DNA of 64,000 nucleotides from Halobacillus dabanensis (GCF_900114165.1 NZ_FOSB01000002.1:124001-188000), one strand, 5' to 3'; shown: positions 1-9,116, numbered from the stretch's first letter. Translations and numbers: made by a program. Notes: generated by a model not told the origin, from the letters alone.

Positions 1-69
1 GACGCTAAACTCCCCCTAAAGTCTTTGAAACGGAGTCTTCATGAATAGAGAGCTTATCTTGAAGAGATA

Positions 70-112
70 AAAAAAACCGCGCTTCTGTTTTTCTCAGAAG
101 CGCGGTTTTTTT
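70..112 (-). terminator. Intrinsic terminator downstream of secG
   Basis: An 11-bp perfect stem (77-87 with 95-105, CCGCGCTTCTG) has A-runs on the left and T-runs on the right, so it can end transcription in both directions. It lies just past the secG stop and most likely ends that transcript. Confidence 0.9.
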
Positions 113-113
113 A

Positions 114-347
114 TTAACCAAGAATATATGCAGACAAAAAGGCTAATACAAAGAAAAGAACACCAGTAACAATTGTGGCCTTATGCATTACAGCGTCAAT
201 TCCACGGGCTTTTTGTTTTCCGAATAATTGTTCCGCTCCACCAGAAATAGCTCCTGAAAGACCGGCACTTTTCCCGGATTGTAATAAAACAAGTACAATC
301 ATTGCAATAGTATCAATCGCCAACAAAGTAATTGCGAGTGTTTCCAT
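114..347 (-). CDS. secG: Preprotein translocase subunit SecG
   Basis: Small inner-membrane subunit of the SecYEG channel that helps SecA-driven protein export. The 77-residue product has the SecG layout: an N-terminal membrane segment (about residues 3-24), a glycine-rich loop with [17 protein letters not shown], and a second membrane segment at the C terminus. The start is the ATG at 347, which has AGGAGGTG about 10 nt upstream; a longer reading from 377 lacks an SD. It is a monocistronic minus-strand gene with its own terminator, divergent from the fructose operon. Confidence 0.93.
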   Translation of the reverse strand: METLAITLLAIDTIAMIVLVLLQSGKSAGLSGAISGGAEQLFGKQKARGIDAVMHKATIVTGVLFFVLAFLSAYILG

Positions 348-505
348 GATGTGCCAACACCTCCTAAAGACGTACAAATAACTAGTTTAAATGTAGCATA
401 AAAGCGTTTCATCAGCAACCTAATATCACCTATGTGAAAGATATTCTAATCACCAACTATTTGATTGATTGTTTATGAATGTTTTTGATAGATTATGCTT
501 GAATG

Positions 506-519
506 TGAAAGGGTTTTCT
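506..519 (+). promoter_or_regulatory. Possible cre (CcpA) site upstream of fruR
   Basis: TGAAAGGGTTTTCT resembles the CcpA consensus TGWAANCGNTNWCA except that the central CG is GG. It lies about 90 bp before the fruR start, where a carbon-catabolite operator of a fructose operon would be expected. The assignment is by consensus only. Confidence 0.35.
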
Positions 520-603
520 TTTATCATAGAATTAGTTAATAAATGAGGGGAGCATGAATTTCTTTTATCATAGAATTAGTTAATAAATGAGGGGAGCATG
601 AAT
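515..603. repeat. Tandem 44-bp duplication spanning the fruR leader and SD
   Basis: Bases 515-558 are repeated exactly at 559-602. Each unit holds TTATCATAGAATTAG, an SD-like GAGGGGAG and an ATG-containing end, so the fruR ribosome-binding region exists twice in tandem. The second copy serves the fruR start at 605. The AT-rich core could be a duplicated FruR operator, which is inference. Confidence 0.9.
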
Positions 604-604
604 C

Positions 605-1354
605 ATGCTTACACCAGAGAGACAACAACTCATTATAAAAACTGTCAAAAACGATCATACAGCAAAAATAAAACAGTTGGTGGAGGTTACTGGCGCTTCG
701 GAATCTACTATTCGCCGTGACCTGGACCAATTAGAAGAGCAAGGGTTGTTACGGAGAGTACATGGTGGTGCATCTATAAGGAACCCAGCGAGCGAAGAGT
801 TATCGATGGGAGAAAAAATAACTAAATATCACAAAGAAAAGCAGGCCATCGCTAAATTTGCAGCTTCTCTTGTCAAAGATGGAGACTGTATTTTCATTGA
901 TGCAGGTTCCACGACATATGAAATGATCCCCTTTTTAAAAGGGAAGAATATCATGGTCGTTACAAACGGTTTAAGTCATCTCGATGCCTTGAATGAAAAC
1001 AAAGTTATGACTTATGTACTTGGAGGGCTAGTAAAACATCAAACGGGAGCCGTTGTTGGCCCTGGAGCCATAAAGAACTTGCAGCAATATCGCTTTGACC
1101 AATGTTTCATAGGGGCAAACGGCGTGACGGTAGAAGATGGATTCACTACACCAGACCCTGAGGAAGCTGCCATCAAACAAACAACTTTAAACCTATCAAG
1201 AAAACGATATATATTGGTTGATCACTCTAAGTTTAATGAGGTTGCTTTCTTGAGATTTTCCGATTTGTCTGAAGCGGAAATCATTACAAATTATCAAGGA
1301 AAGTCAATGGATGACTACTTGAAAAAGACGAATATAAAGGTTGTGACAACATGA
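605..1354 (+). CDS. fruR: DeoR-family fructose operon repressor FruR
   Basis: Transcriptional repressor of the DeoR family, expected to sense a fructose phosphate and control the fru operon. The N-terminal helix-turn-helix is seen around residues 28-47 (TGASESTIRRDLDQL), and the sugar-phosphate-binding DeoR C domain follows, with the typical GDCIFIDAGSTT near residue 95. At 249 residues it has normal family length. The ATG at 605 has GAGGGGAG upstream. The stop overlaps the fruK start by 4 nt, so the genes are translationally coupled. Autoregulation through the duplicated leader is plausible but unproven. Confidence 0.9.
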   Translation: MLTPERQQLIIKTVKNDHTAKIKQLVEVTGASESTIRRDLDQLEEQGLLRRVHGGASIRNPASEELSMGEKITKYHKEKQAIAKFAASLVKDGDCIFIDAGSTTYEMIPFLKGKNIMVVTNGLSHLDALNENKVMTYVLGGLVKHQTGAVVGPGAIKNLQQYRFDQCFIGANGVTVEDGFTTPDPEEAAIKQTTLNLSRKRYILVDHSKFNEVAFLRFSDLSEAEIITNYQGKSMDDYLKKTNIKVVTT

Positions 1355-2274
1355 TATACACATGCACGATGAATCCTTCCATTGATTACATCATGAATGT
1401 GGAGGCATTCGAAGCAGGAGATTTGAATAGAGCCACCCAAACATATTTTTACCCGGGCGGAAAAGGGATCAACGTTTCCCGTGTCGTTTCACGGTTTGAT
1501 GTCCCAACAAAAGCGCTTGGCTACAACGGTGGTTTTACAGGTGCTTTCATCAAAGAATTTCTTGATAAGGAAAAAATCCAGCACCAATTTATCGATACAT
1601 CCCAGACCACCAGAATTAACGTCAAGTTGAAGAGCACAGAGGAAACGGAAATCAATGGCCCAGGGGCAGAGATATCCGAAGAACTTCAGAAAGAGTTACT
1701 GGACCAAATCAAGCTTTTATCCAATAAAGATACTCTTGTACTGGCAGGGAGCCTCCCTTCTTCCCTTCCTACTGATTTTTATGTGCAAATGACCTCTCTC
1801 TGTAACAAACAGGGAGTAAAAGTGGTCGCAGATACATCAGGGGGAGCTTTAGAACAACTGCTTGGTCATCCTCTCTTCTTATTAAAACCGAACCATCATG
1901 AACTCGGTGAGTTGTTCAATGTAACCATCGATTCTAAAGAAAAAGCAGCTGAGTATGCACAGAAACTAGTAGACAAAGGCGTGGAACATGTCATTGTTTC
2001 CATGGGAGGTCAGGGAGCAGTTTATGTCGGCCAAAACAAGAAGCTCTACGCAAACGTCCCTGAAGGAAAAGTGAAAAATTCCGTAGGGGCAGGAGATTCA
2101 GTTGTCGCAGGATTCTTATCTGCATTAGAAAAGGAAGAAACACTGGAAACCGCTTTTCAATATGGAGTCGCTACTGGAAGTGCTACCGCTTTCCAAGACG
2201 ATTTATGCAAGAAGGAAGATGTCGAAATCCTTCTCAGTCAAATTCACATATACAACATGAGTAAAGGGGAGTGA
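1351..2274 (+). CDS. fruK: 1-phosphofructokinase
   Basis: Phosphorylates the fructose-1-phosphate delivered by the fructose PTS to fructose-1,6-bisphosphate, in the cytoplasm. It is a PfkB/ribokinase-fold protein of 307 residues with both signatures: PGGKGINVSRV near residue 36 and SVGAGDSVVAGF near residue 247, where the Asp is the catalytic base. It overlaps fruR by 4 nt and is followed at once by fruA, the classical fruRKA order. Confidence 0.93.
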   Translation: MIYTCTMNPSIDYIMNVEAFEAGDLNRATQTYFYPGGKGINVSRVVSRFDVPTKALGYNGGFTGAFIKEFLDKEKIQHQFIDTSQTTRINVKLKSTEETEINGPGAEISEELQKELLDQIKLLSNKDTLVLAGSLPSSLPTDFYVQMTSLCNKQGVKVVADTSGGALEQLLGHPLFLLKPNHHELGELFNVTIDSKEKAAEYAQKLVDKGVEHVIVSMGGQGAVYVGQNKKLYANVPEGKVKNSVGAGDSVVAGFLSALEKEETLETAFQYGVATGSATAFQDDLCKKEDVEILLSQIHIYNMSKGE

Positions 2275-2279
2275 ACAAA

Positions 2280-4154
2280 ATGAAAATTACAGATTTATTG
2301 ACAAAAGACACCATCCTTTTAAATATGTCAGCCGCATCTAAGCCTGAAGCGATTGATGAACTTGTAGGAAAATTAGATGGTGCCGGAAAACTTAAAGATC
2401 GTGACGCATTTAAGCAAGCCATCAATGATCGTGAAGCCCAAAGTACCACTGGAATCGGAGAAGGAATCGCCATTCCACATGCGAAGACATCAGCGGTCGA
2501 TACCCCTGCTATTGCATTTGGTCGATCACAGGAAGGGCTTGATTATGAATCCCTGGATGGACAACCTACCAACCTATTCTTCATGATCGCAGCTTCTGAA
2601 GGTGCAAACAACACGCATTTAGAAACATTATCTCGCCTTTCTTCCTTCTTAATGGATAATAAATTCCGGGAGAAATTGGAAGCTGCCAAAACGGAAGCAG
2701 ATGTTATCGAAGCGATTAACGCAAAAGAAGCAGAAGAAGATGATGATGAAGAGACGGCAGATCAGCCGGCAGGAAAGATTTTGGCCGTCACTGCATGTCC
2801 AACCGGTATTGCACACACCTTTATGGCCGCTGATAAATTGAAAGCTACGGCTAAGGAAATGGGTGTGAACATTAAAGTACAAACCAATGGCTCTGGCGGA
2901 ATTAAGAACCGACTGACAAATGAAGATATTGCAGAAGCAGACGCTATCATCGTTGCAGCTGATACGAAAGTCGATATGGAACCGTTCAATGGCAAGCCTG
3001 TTATTGAAGTTCCTGTCGCAAAAGCGATTCACGAACCAAAAGAACTGATTAATAAAGCCGTAAATAAAGATGCCCCTCTATATCAAGGCGGAGGGAGCAA
3101 TAAAGAATCATCTGATGAAAAAGGTCAGCGTAAAGGTGTTTATAAACACTTGATGAACGGTGTTTCTAATATGCTTCCTTTCGTTGTCGGCGGAGGAATA
3201 CTTATTGCCATTTCCTTCTTCTTCGGTATTGAGTCAGACAACCAGTTTGCACAAATGTTAAGTACAATCGGTGGGGATGCAGCCTTCTTCCTACTCGTCC
3301 CTGTATTGGCCGGTTTCATTGCGATGAGTATTGCTGACCGTCCTGGTTTTGCTCCTGGTATGATCGGTGGTTTTATTGCTATTACGCAAACGGTTGAAGG
3401 TGCGGGTAACGGTTCTGGTTTCTTAGGCGGTCTGATTGCCGGCTTCTTAGCTGGTTATTTGACACTGCTTATTAAAAAATGGTTAGAAGGTCTACCTGCA
3501 ATTCTTGATGGTATGAAAACCGTCCTTTTCTATCCGGTCCTTGCGATTTTCGGAACAGGTATGATCATGTTACTGATCAACCCTGCGTTGACTAGTGTTT
3601 ACACAGCTCTATTCGGGTTCTTAGAAAGTATGAGTGGTTCAAATTTAGCTTTGCTTGGATTGATTGTCGGTGGAATGATGGCTGTTGATATGGGAGGTCC
3701 TGTTAACAAAGCCGCATACACATTCGGAATTGCCGCTCTGGATGCTGGGAACTATACGTTTATAGCAGCAGCTATGGCAGGGGGAATGGTCCCACCATTA
3801 GCGATGGCCTTAGCTACAACATTTTTCAAAAATAAATTCACAGATCAAGAAAGAGAAACGGGTAAAGCAGCCTATCCACTTGGAGCATTTTTCATCACAG
3901 AAGGTGCGATTCCCTTTGCTGCTGCCGACCCAGGACGTGTCATTCCATCTATGGTAGCTGGTAGTGCCTTAACAGGGATGCTGACAATGCTATTTGGAAT
4001 CGGCTTACGAGCTCCTCATGGTGGTATTATCGTTGCTCCACTCGTCGAAGGCGGCTTCATGCAAATCGTCCTTTATCTTGTGGCAATTATTGCCGGATCT
4101 ATTCTTGGTGCAATTATTGTAGGATTCTTGAAAAAAGACCTGCGAAAGGCTTAA
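2280..4154 (+). CDS. fruA: PTS fructose transporter subunit IIABC
   Basis: Imports fructose with phosphorylation at C1. Three domains occur in PTS order: EIIA (about 1-150, phosphorylated His67 in GIAIPHAK), EIIB (about 165-265, active Cys173 in VTACPTGIAHT) and the membrane EIIC domain (about 285-620, with GGPVNKAAYTFG and FITEGAIPFAAADP). An acidic linker (EEDDDEE) joins A to B. I chose ATG 2280 because GGGGAG lies 8 nt upstream; the in-frame GTG at 2271 overlaps that SD. Only 5 nt separate it from fruK. Confidence 0.93.
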   Translation: MKITDLLTKDTILLNMSAASKPEAIDELVGKLDGAGKLKDRDAFKQAINDREAQSTTGIGEGIAIPHAKTSAVDTPAIAFGRSQEGLDYESLDGQPTNLFFMIAASEGANNTHLETLSRLSSFLMDNKFREKLEAAKTEADVIEAINAKEAEEDDDEETADQPAGKILAVTACPTGIAHTFMAADKLKATAKEMGVNIKVQTNGSGGIKNRLTNEDIAEADAIIVAADTKVDMEPFNGKPVIEVPVAKAIHEPKELINKAVNKDAPLYQGGGSNKESSDEKGQRKGVYKHLMNGVSNMLPFVVGGGILIAISFFFGIESDNQFAQMLSTIGGDAAFFLLVPVLAGFIAMSIADRPGFAPGMIGGFIAITQTVEGAGNGSGFLGGLIAGFLAGYLTLLIKKWLEGLPAILDGMKTVLFYPVLAIFGTGMIMLLINPALTSVYTALFGFLESMSGSNLALLGLIVGGMMAVDMGGPVNKAAYTFGIAALDAGNYTFIAAAMAGGMVPPLAMALATTFFKNKFTDQERETGKAAYPLGAFFITEGAIPFAAADPGRVIPSMVAGSALTGMLTMLFGIGLRAPHGGIIVAPLVEGGFMQIVLYLVAIIAGSILGAIIVGFLKKDLRKA

Positions 4155-4208
4155 AATAATAAAGTTAGGGTAACTCAATGATAAGATATTTTTTAAGGAG
4201 GAATTATA

Positions 4209-4475
4209 ATGGTAGAAGTAACTTTTAAAATCACATCGTCAGACGGTGTTCACGCTCGTCCTGCAACAGTACTGGTACAAAATGCAGGTAAATATGAGTC
4301 AGATATCAATCTTCACTACAAAGAGAAATCAGTCAACCTGAAATCGATCATGGGAATCATGAGTCTTGGGATTCCAGCTGATGCTGAGGTTAAAATCACA
4401 GCAGAAGGCAGTGACGAACAAGAAGCAATCGATCATTTAGAAACAACGATGAAGAACGAAGGCTTGGGGGAATAA
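4209..4475 (+). CDS. ptsH: Phosphocarrier protein HPr
   Basis: General PTS phosphocarrier, passing phosphate from enzyme I to the sugar-specific EIIA. The 88-residue protein has His15 in GVHARPAT (PEP-dependent site) and Ser46 in [12 protein letters not shown] (HPr-kinase site used in CcpA catabolite control). A strong AAGGAGG precedes the ATG. It follows fruA by 54 nt with no visible terminator, so ptsHI probably shares fructose-operon transcription. The Gln15 paralogue Crh is encoded at 40795-41049. Confidence 0.95.
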   Translation: MVEVTFKITSSDGVHARPATVLVQNAGKYESDINLHYKEKSVNLKSIMGIMSLGIPADAEVKITAEGSDEQEAIDHLETTMKNEGLGE

Positions 4476-4479
4476 CAGC

Positions 4480-6198
4480 ATGACACAGCTTCAAGGAATA
4501 GCAGCTTCCAGCGGTATAGCCATTGCAAAGGTCTACCGCTTGGAAGCACCTGACCTTTCTTTCAGTAAGAAAGATATAGAATTACCCGAACAAGAGGTCA
4601 AACGACTACATGATGCTCTGGATACGTCTAAATCAGAGCTTGAGAAGATCAAAGAACATACAAGAAAATCATTAGGAGATGAGCATGCAGAAATTTTCTC
4701 TGCTCACCTATTGGTGTTGAGTGACCCAGAGTTGATTCAACCAATCGAAGATAAAATCAAGAGTGAAAACGTCAATGCAGAAGCAGCGCTTTCTGAAACA
4801 GCAAATATGTTCATCGACATGTTCAAAGGCATGGACAATGAATATATGCGTGAGCGTGCCGCTGATATCCAGGATGTGACGAAGCGTGTGATGGCACACT
4901 TGCTTGGTGTAACATTCCCGGATCCTGCACTGATCAATGAAGAAGTTGTCATCGTAGCTGACGATTTGACTCCTTCTGATACGGCTCAGCTGAATAAACA
5001 GTTCGTCAAAGGATTTACGACAGATATCGGTGGACGCACTTCCCACTCCGCTATCATGGCTCGTTCTCTAGAGATCCCTGCAGTTGTCGGAACCAAAAAC
5101 ATCACTTCCCAGGCAGGGAAGGATACGATGATTATTGTAGATGGAATCAACGGGGACGTTATCGTCGATCCTAGTGATGATCAGATCAATCAATACAAAC
5201 AAAAACAAGAAGATTTCGAAAAACAGAAGGAAGAATGGGCGAAGCTGAAAGATGAAGCAACCGTCACTTCTGAAGGAGAACATGTAGAGCTTGTTGCTAA
5301 TATCGGGACTCCTGACGACGTGGAAGGCGTCCTTAACAACGGTGGTGAAGGTGTCGGCCTATACCGCACGGAATTCCTTTACATGGGTAAAAGCCAACTT
5401 CCAACAGAAGAAGAACAGTTCGACGCCTACTCTTCTGTCCTGAAACAAATGGGTGACAAGCCTGTCGTTGTTCGTACACTCGATATCGGTGGAGACAAAG
5501 AGTTGGATTATCTGGATCTTCCAGAGGAAATGAACCCGTTCCTGGGTTACCGTGCCATCCGCCTTTGCCTGGAACGTGACGACATCTTCCGCGTCCAACT
5601 TCGCGCATTGCTTCGTGCTAGCGTACACGGTAACTTGAAAATCATGTTCCCAATGATTGCTACACTAGAAGAGTTTCGCCAAGCGAAAGCAATTCTAGAA
5701 GAAGAACGTACAAATTTGAAGAATGAAGGACAAGACGTCTCTAACGATATCGAAGTCGGTATGATGGTCGAAATTCCTGCTACTGCTGTCATCGCTCGTC
5801 AATTTGCCAAAGAAGTAGACTTCTTCAGCATCGGTACCAATGACCTTATTCAATACACCATGGCTGCCGACCGTATGAATGAGCGCGTATCCTACTTATA
5901 TCAGCCATATAACCCAGCAATATTGAACTTGGTCAACAATGTTATTGAAGCGGCTCACGCGGAAGGCAAATGGGCTGGAATGTGTGGAGAGATGGCAGGA
6001 GATGAGATTGCAATCCCTATCCTTCTTGGACTTGGACTGGATGAATTCAGTATGAGCGCCACATCCATACTCCCAGCACGTACACAGATCAGAGACCTTT
6101 CTAAGAAAGAATTAGCTTCTTACAAAGATGAAATTCTTTCCATGGGCACTGCAGAAGAAGTTGTCGCTTTCGTAAAAGAAAAGACACAAATGAAGTAG
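4480..6198 (+). CDS. ptsI: PTS enzyme I (phosphoenolpyruvate-protein phosphotransferase)
   Basis: First PTS enzyme; it autophosphorylates from PEP and hands the phosphate to HPr. The 572 residues show the phospho-histidine site [13 protein letters not shown] (His189) and, in the C-terminal PEP-binding TIM barrel, GMCGEMAGD (Cys502 region). It starts 4 nt after the ptsH stop, so ptsHI is a coupled pair at the end of the fru operon. Confidence 0.95.
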   Translation: MTQLQGIAASSGIAIAKVYRLEAPDLSFSKKDIELPEQEVKRLHDALDTSKSELEKIKEHTRKSLGDEHAEIFSAHLLVLSDPELIQPIEDKIKSENVNAEAALSETANMFIDMFKGMDNEYMRERAADIQDVTKRVMAHLLGVTFPDPALINEEVVIVADDLTPSDTAQLNKQFVKGFTTDIGGRTSHSAIMARSLEIPAVVGTKNITSQAGKDTMIIVDGINGDVIVDPSDDQINQYKQKQEDFEKQKEEWAKLKDEATVTSEGEHVELVANIGTPDDVEGVLNNGGEGVGLYRTEFLYMGKSQLPTEEEQFDAYSSVLKQMGDKPVVVRTLDIGGDKELDYLDLPEEMNPFLGYRAIRLCLERDDIFRVQLRALLRASVHGNLKIMFPMIATLEEFRQAKAILEEERTNLKNEGQDVSNDIEVGMMVEIPATAVIARQFAKEVDFFSIGTNDLIQYTMAADRMNERVSYLYQPYNPAILNLVNNVIEAAHAEGKWAGMCGEMAGDEIAIPILLGLGLDEFSMSATSILPARTQIRDLSKKELASYKDEILSMGTAEEVVAFVKEKTQMK

Positions 6199-6262
6199 TA
6201 TTCTCGGCAATTCTATGGGAAAATAGGTGTGATCCAAAGACACCCTCTTTGGAGTATGTTCA

Positions 6263-6445
6263 ATGAGAAAGAGATGTGTTTCCATGACTTTTACGGTTAT
6301 CATGCTTGTATGTATCGCTATAGTCATTGGGATTGCTGCTATGTTTGGCATGGCTGTCTCTAAAGGTTATGACTATAAACACACTGTTGATCCGTTGCCA
6401 GATGAAGATCATCCTAAAGATGTTCATAAAAAAGCTGAAAGCTGA
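6263..6445 (+). CDS. Small single-pass membrane protein, YtzI-like
   Basis: A 60-residue protein with a hydrophobic segment at about residues 9-32 followed by SKGYDYKHTVDPLP and an acidic/lysine-rich tail. The KGY-YKHTVDPLP pattern recalls the short Bacillus YtzI family, from memory of that family only. GGAG lies 9 nt before the ATG; an in-frame ATG at 6284 is a weaker alternative. The stop lies inside the shared terminator hairpin. Function unknown. Confidence 0.6.
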   Translation: MRKRCVSMTFTVIMLVCIAIVIGIAAMFGMAVSKGYDYKHTVDPLPDEDHPKDVHKKAES

Positions 6446-6465
6446 CACTTAAATAGTGTCAGCTT
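6439..6465. terminator. Bidirectional terminator shared by convergent genes
   Basis: AAGCTGACACT (6439-6449) pairs with AGTGTCAGCTT (6455-6465) around a 5-nt loop, with A and T runs on either side. The stop codon of the plus-strand small membrane gene (6443-6445) and that of the minus-strand nitroreductase gene (6459-6461) both lie within the stem. Confidence 0.85.
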
Positions 6466-7049
6466 TTTTCATTTCCATCAAAGATATGGAGTTTTTTATG
6501 AATGGGGGTTCTTCTTTTAGGAACTGGGATTCTTTTTGGGTAACCGATTTGCAGGACAGAAACCAGCTTATAGACCTTTGGATCTAAACCTATGTCTTCC
6601 GCGAATTGCGGATCGTGTAAGTAAGGACTAGTTGTCCATAATACACCTACATGCTCCTGCCAAGCCAATAACTGGAAGTTTTGAATATAAGCACAAACCG
6701 CTGCATAATCCTCTTCATACTTTCGTTGATCTTCATCCTTTTCCATGTAGATCAATGCATGATGCGGAATATTCCAAAGAAAGTCTTCAATCCCTTGCTC
6801 TAAGCGTGTTTGCTTATCCTGGTCATACCCTTCAAAAAATCCTTGCCTTCTATAACTCCTCAAAACGGATTCCACATAACTCTTTTTGCCATTCTCCTGG
6901 TAAAGCCGGATATTCCAAGGTTCTTTCATACGATGATTTGGTGCCCAGGCAGCCTCTGAAAAGAGGTATTCCATTGTTTTTGCTTCTACCAGGTTCCTTT
7001 TATATTCATGTATAGAACGACGACTTTGTATCGCCTCTAACAGCTCCAT
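6459..7049 (-). CDS. Nitroreductase-family FMN oxidoreductase
   Basis: Predicted FMN-dependent NAD(P)H oxidoreductase of the nitroreductase superfamily. Family hallmarks in the 196 residues are the N-terminal SRRSIHEYK (FMN phosphate contact), SEAAWAPNHRMKEPWNI (residues about 31-47) and the C-terminal LQIGYPKRIPVPKRR. The natural substrate cannot be read from sequence. GAGGGGAAG lies upstream of the ATG. A YdcF-like gene ends 13 nt before its start, so the two are likely co-transcribed. Confidence 0.8.
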   Translation of the reverse strand: MELLEAIQSRRSIHEYKRNLVEAKTMEYLFSEAAWAPNHRMKEPWNIRLYQENGKKSYVESVLRSYRRQGFFEGYDQDKQTRLEQGIEDFLWNIPHHALIYMEKDEDQRKYEEDYAAVCAYIQNFQLLAWQEHVGVLWTTSPYLHDPQFAEDIGLDPKVYKLVSVLQIGYPKRIPVPKRRTPIHKKLHIFDGNEKS

Positions 7050-7062
7050 AAAAATCTTCCCC

Positions 7063-7653
7063 TCATAAAATCATCAACTTCGTTATTGGGTGACCAAGCC
7101 AGTATCCCCACTCTTTTAGAAAAAAAGGAACCTTCGTTTCCAGACTCTTATAAGCGGAATATTGAGTAGGTACACCTTTAACATTCATTCCTAGATTTTC
7201 AGCCATAGCGACTGCTCTTTTTAAATGAAATTGATCACTGACTAATAGGTAAGAATGAATGCTATTTTTCTTTGTCACTTCTTTAGCATTGGAAAGGTTT
7301 TCTTCTGTCACCACTGAAAGATCCTCATACAAAATATCTTCCTTTGGTATTCCCTTTTCAATGGCGTATTCTCTCCCTACTTCTGCTTCCGAAGAAACTG
7401 CATCTTCACTCTTTCCGCCTGTCAGGACCAAGTATTCGACGACCCCTTCTTCATAAAGCTCAATTCCTTGCTTTAATCGCCCTTCAAACACTGGGCTGGG
7501 TTTCCCGTTCCATTGCGCGGCCCCAAGAATAATAGCCGCATCCGCCTTATTTGATAATGGTGTCTCATCTCCATAGGTCCATATAGAATATCCCGTATAC
7601 AGGCCATAAATAACCATTACAAATAAAGCAAACTTGATCAACCTTTTCATCAT
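7063..7653 (-). CDS. YdcF/SanA-family (DUF218) membrane-anchored protein
   Basis: One N-terminal membrane anchor (residues about 5-22) precedes a DUF218 domain with ADAAIILGAAQWNGKPSP, YLVLTGGKSED and YLLVSDQFHLKRAVAMAE, the three conserved blocks of the YdcF/SanA/ElyC family. Members act at the cell envelope but most have no proven reaction. The ATG at 7653 has GGAG 8 nt upstream. It is the first gene of a two-gene minus-strand unit with the nitroreductase. Confidence 0.85.
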   Translation of the reverse strand: MMKRLIKFALFVMVIYGLYTGYSIWTYGDETPLSNKADAAIILGAAQWNGKPSPVFEGRLKQGIELYEEGVVEYLVLTGGKSEDAVSSEAEVGREYAIEKGIPKEDILYEDLSVVTEENLSNAKEVTKKNSIHSYLLVSDQFHLKRAVAMAENLGMNVKGVPTQYSAYKSLETKVPFFLKEWGYWLGHPITKLMIL

Positions 7654-7697
7654 TGTTCGTTCTCCTACTCCTGATTGTATGCCTTTATCATATCATA

Positions 7698-7729
7698 GAA
7701 AAAAGCCCCTCTGAATCATCAGAGAGGCT
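7698..7729 (-). terminator. Native eno terminator, now separated from eno
   Basis: AGCCCCTCTGA (7704-7714) pairs with TCAGAGAGGCT (7719-7729) with one mismatch, and a T-run follows on the minus strand. It sits just past the stop codon of the duplicated eno 3' end, where the terminator of the cggR-eno operon would have been before the 18.5-kb insertion. Confidence 0.85.
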
Positions 7730-7731
7730 CA

Positions 7732-7842
7732 TTTTAAAACTTATTTATTCAAGTTGTAGAATGCTTTCTCGCCAGCGTAAGTAGCTGTTCCAAGCAACTG
7801 GTCTTCGATACGAAGAAGTTGGTTGTACTTCGCTACACGGTC
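7732..7842. repeat. Left attachment repeat: duplicated 3' end of eno
   Basis: These 111 bp match 26214-26324 except for one base (7813 A versus 26295 C). They encode, on the minus strand, the last ~33 codons of enolase and its stop; the mismatch is silent (Leu codon). Identity stops abruptly at both ends. This is the att duplication expected when an element integrates in a gene's 3' end and supplies a replacement end. The copy has no start and is a dead eno fragment. Confidence 0.92.
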
Positions 7843-8143
7843 GGTACTACTAAATAAAAAATAGCATAAAGCCTTCTATATCAACGTTTTCAAAGCATAA
7901 TTACCCTGTTTATATGTGTTTGTATGACTAAGTACACAAGCACCTAAATTACCATTATTCAATATGTGTACGTCACAATTCAATTATATCAATACATCAT
8001 ACAAAAATAAAGAAATTGGAAGACGGACTTTTGATAATAATCGATCTCGATAAATCCATTAAAGAGCTTTCGTTTTTTGTTGCGGGCATACCGTAAAGCT
8101 TCTCAAACACTTAATGGTAAGTGAGAGGCCAAAATCAAACAAT
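7843..8143. other. Left end of the element, with an integrase arm-type site
   Basis: No gene is seen here. GTTTGTATGACTAAGT (7918-7933) matches GTTTGTACGACTTAGT (26181-26196) at the other end in 14 of 16 positions, and the related ATGACTAA recurs at 26153-26160. Matching short sites inside both ends are typical of tyrosine-recombinase arm sites. Confidence 0.5.
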
Positions 8144-8172
8144 AAAAAACTCACCTATGGCGGTAGGTGAGT
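8144..8172 (-). terminator. Terminator for the lipoprotein gene
   Basis: ACTCACCTA (8149-8157) pairs with TAGGTGAGT (8164-8172), and a T-run follows on the minus strand. It lies about 115 bp past the lipoprotein stop. Confidence 0.75.
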
Positions 8173-8286
8173 ATCCCATTATAAGAACATTGTTCGTGGA
8201 TTTTTAATTTTTCAATGGGACATTTACAACTATAACACAGTCGAACGTACGTTTCTATATTAAAGAGTTTCTTCTCTAAATAATGT

Positions 8287-8910
8287 TTATTCCTCGATTG
8301 TAGGCATCATAACTTCAATTTTATCTACACTGCTTACAATGTTAGTAGATAATTCATCAAACTTTTTATTAAACTCTAATAATGAACCAGTAGGGCTTTC
8401 TGCTAATGAAATAAATTCATTATAGTTAGCGTACAATTCAAGCGTTTCATCATAAACCTTCTGGAATTTTTCAGGTGGATCATTTAATTCCTTTAAATTA
8501 CTTTCAATTTTAGAAGAAGCACTTTGCAATTCCTCTACCTTACCATTACCGTTATAGAAATTCTGAATGCCAATGATAACTGAATCAAAATCACCTCTAG
8601 TAGCAACTGGAAGGGGGTCATAAAAATCATATTTAAAATACTCTTCCATATCACTAATAGATATATCTAATACTGTTTGTAGGTCATCTTTTGTAATGTC
8701 ACGTTCGATCGCCGTACTCCAAAATTGAGAATATATATTTAGCATTTCCTCAGCAGTAGCTCCACTATTTACGATGTCAGTTGAAATTTGTTCTAACTTT
8801 GCACCATACTCCGCTTCAGTCAAACCTTCCTCTTCTTTTGCACCTTGAGTTTCTTCCGCTCCACAACCAAATAGTAATAAGAGACAGAACAATATTAAAA
8901 ACTTTTTCAT
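8287..8910 (-). CDS. Putative lipoprotein, function unknown
   Basis: The N terminus has a basic start, a hydrophobic stretch and a lipobox ending LLLFGC, so signal peptidase II processing to Cys16 is expected. The remaining ~190 residues are acidic and probably helical, with an evenly spaced pattern suggesting a helical bundle or coiled coil. GGGAGGAG precedes the ATG. No known family recognised. On a mobile element, such a surface lipoprotein might act in exclusion or adsorption, but nothing in the sequence shows this. Confidence 0.75.
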   Translation of the reverse strand: MKKFLILFCLLLLFGCGAEETQGAKEEEGLTEAEYGAKLEQISTDIVNSGATAEEMLNIYSQFWSTAIERDITKDDLQTVLDISISDMEEYFKYDFYDPLPVATRGDFDSVIIGIQNFYNGNGKVEELQSASSKIESNLKELNDPPEKFQKVYDETLELYANYNEFISLAESPTGSLLEFNKKFDELSTNIVSSVDKIEVMMPTIEE

Positions 8911-9017
8911 TAGACTCCTCCCTTTTTATATCTATTTCTCCATAATAATTCCATATACCTCCTTCTATATGACTAAAAAACAAAAATGAGGCTACAATTT
9001 AATCTTGTAAGACATTA

Positions 9018-9116
9018 CTATGCTTCATACTCTCCACGCCAATATTTATAACCTGAGCTGCTGCTATCGGTGGTTAGATACAACCAAAAACCATCTCTAC
9101 TGTTTATAGCTATCAT
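9018..9116 (-). pseudogene. Short coding remnant
   Basis: A reading frame open from just after a TGA ends at 9018 and reads as plausible protein (NSRDGFWLYLTT, then GYKYWRGEYEA). It has no SD before its only ATG and is far shorter than a normal domain, so it looks like the C-terminal scrap of a deleted gene. The rest of 8911-9201 shows nothing else. Confidence 0.3.

Noticed and set aside
7732-7842. A second enolase gene
   Set aside because: Only the last ~33 codons are present with no start; it is the att copy of the eno 3' end.
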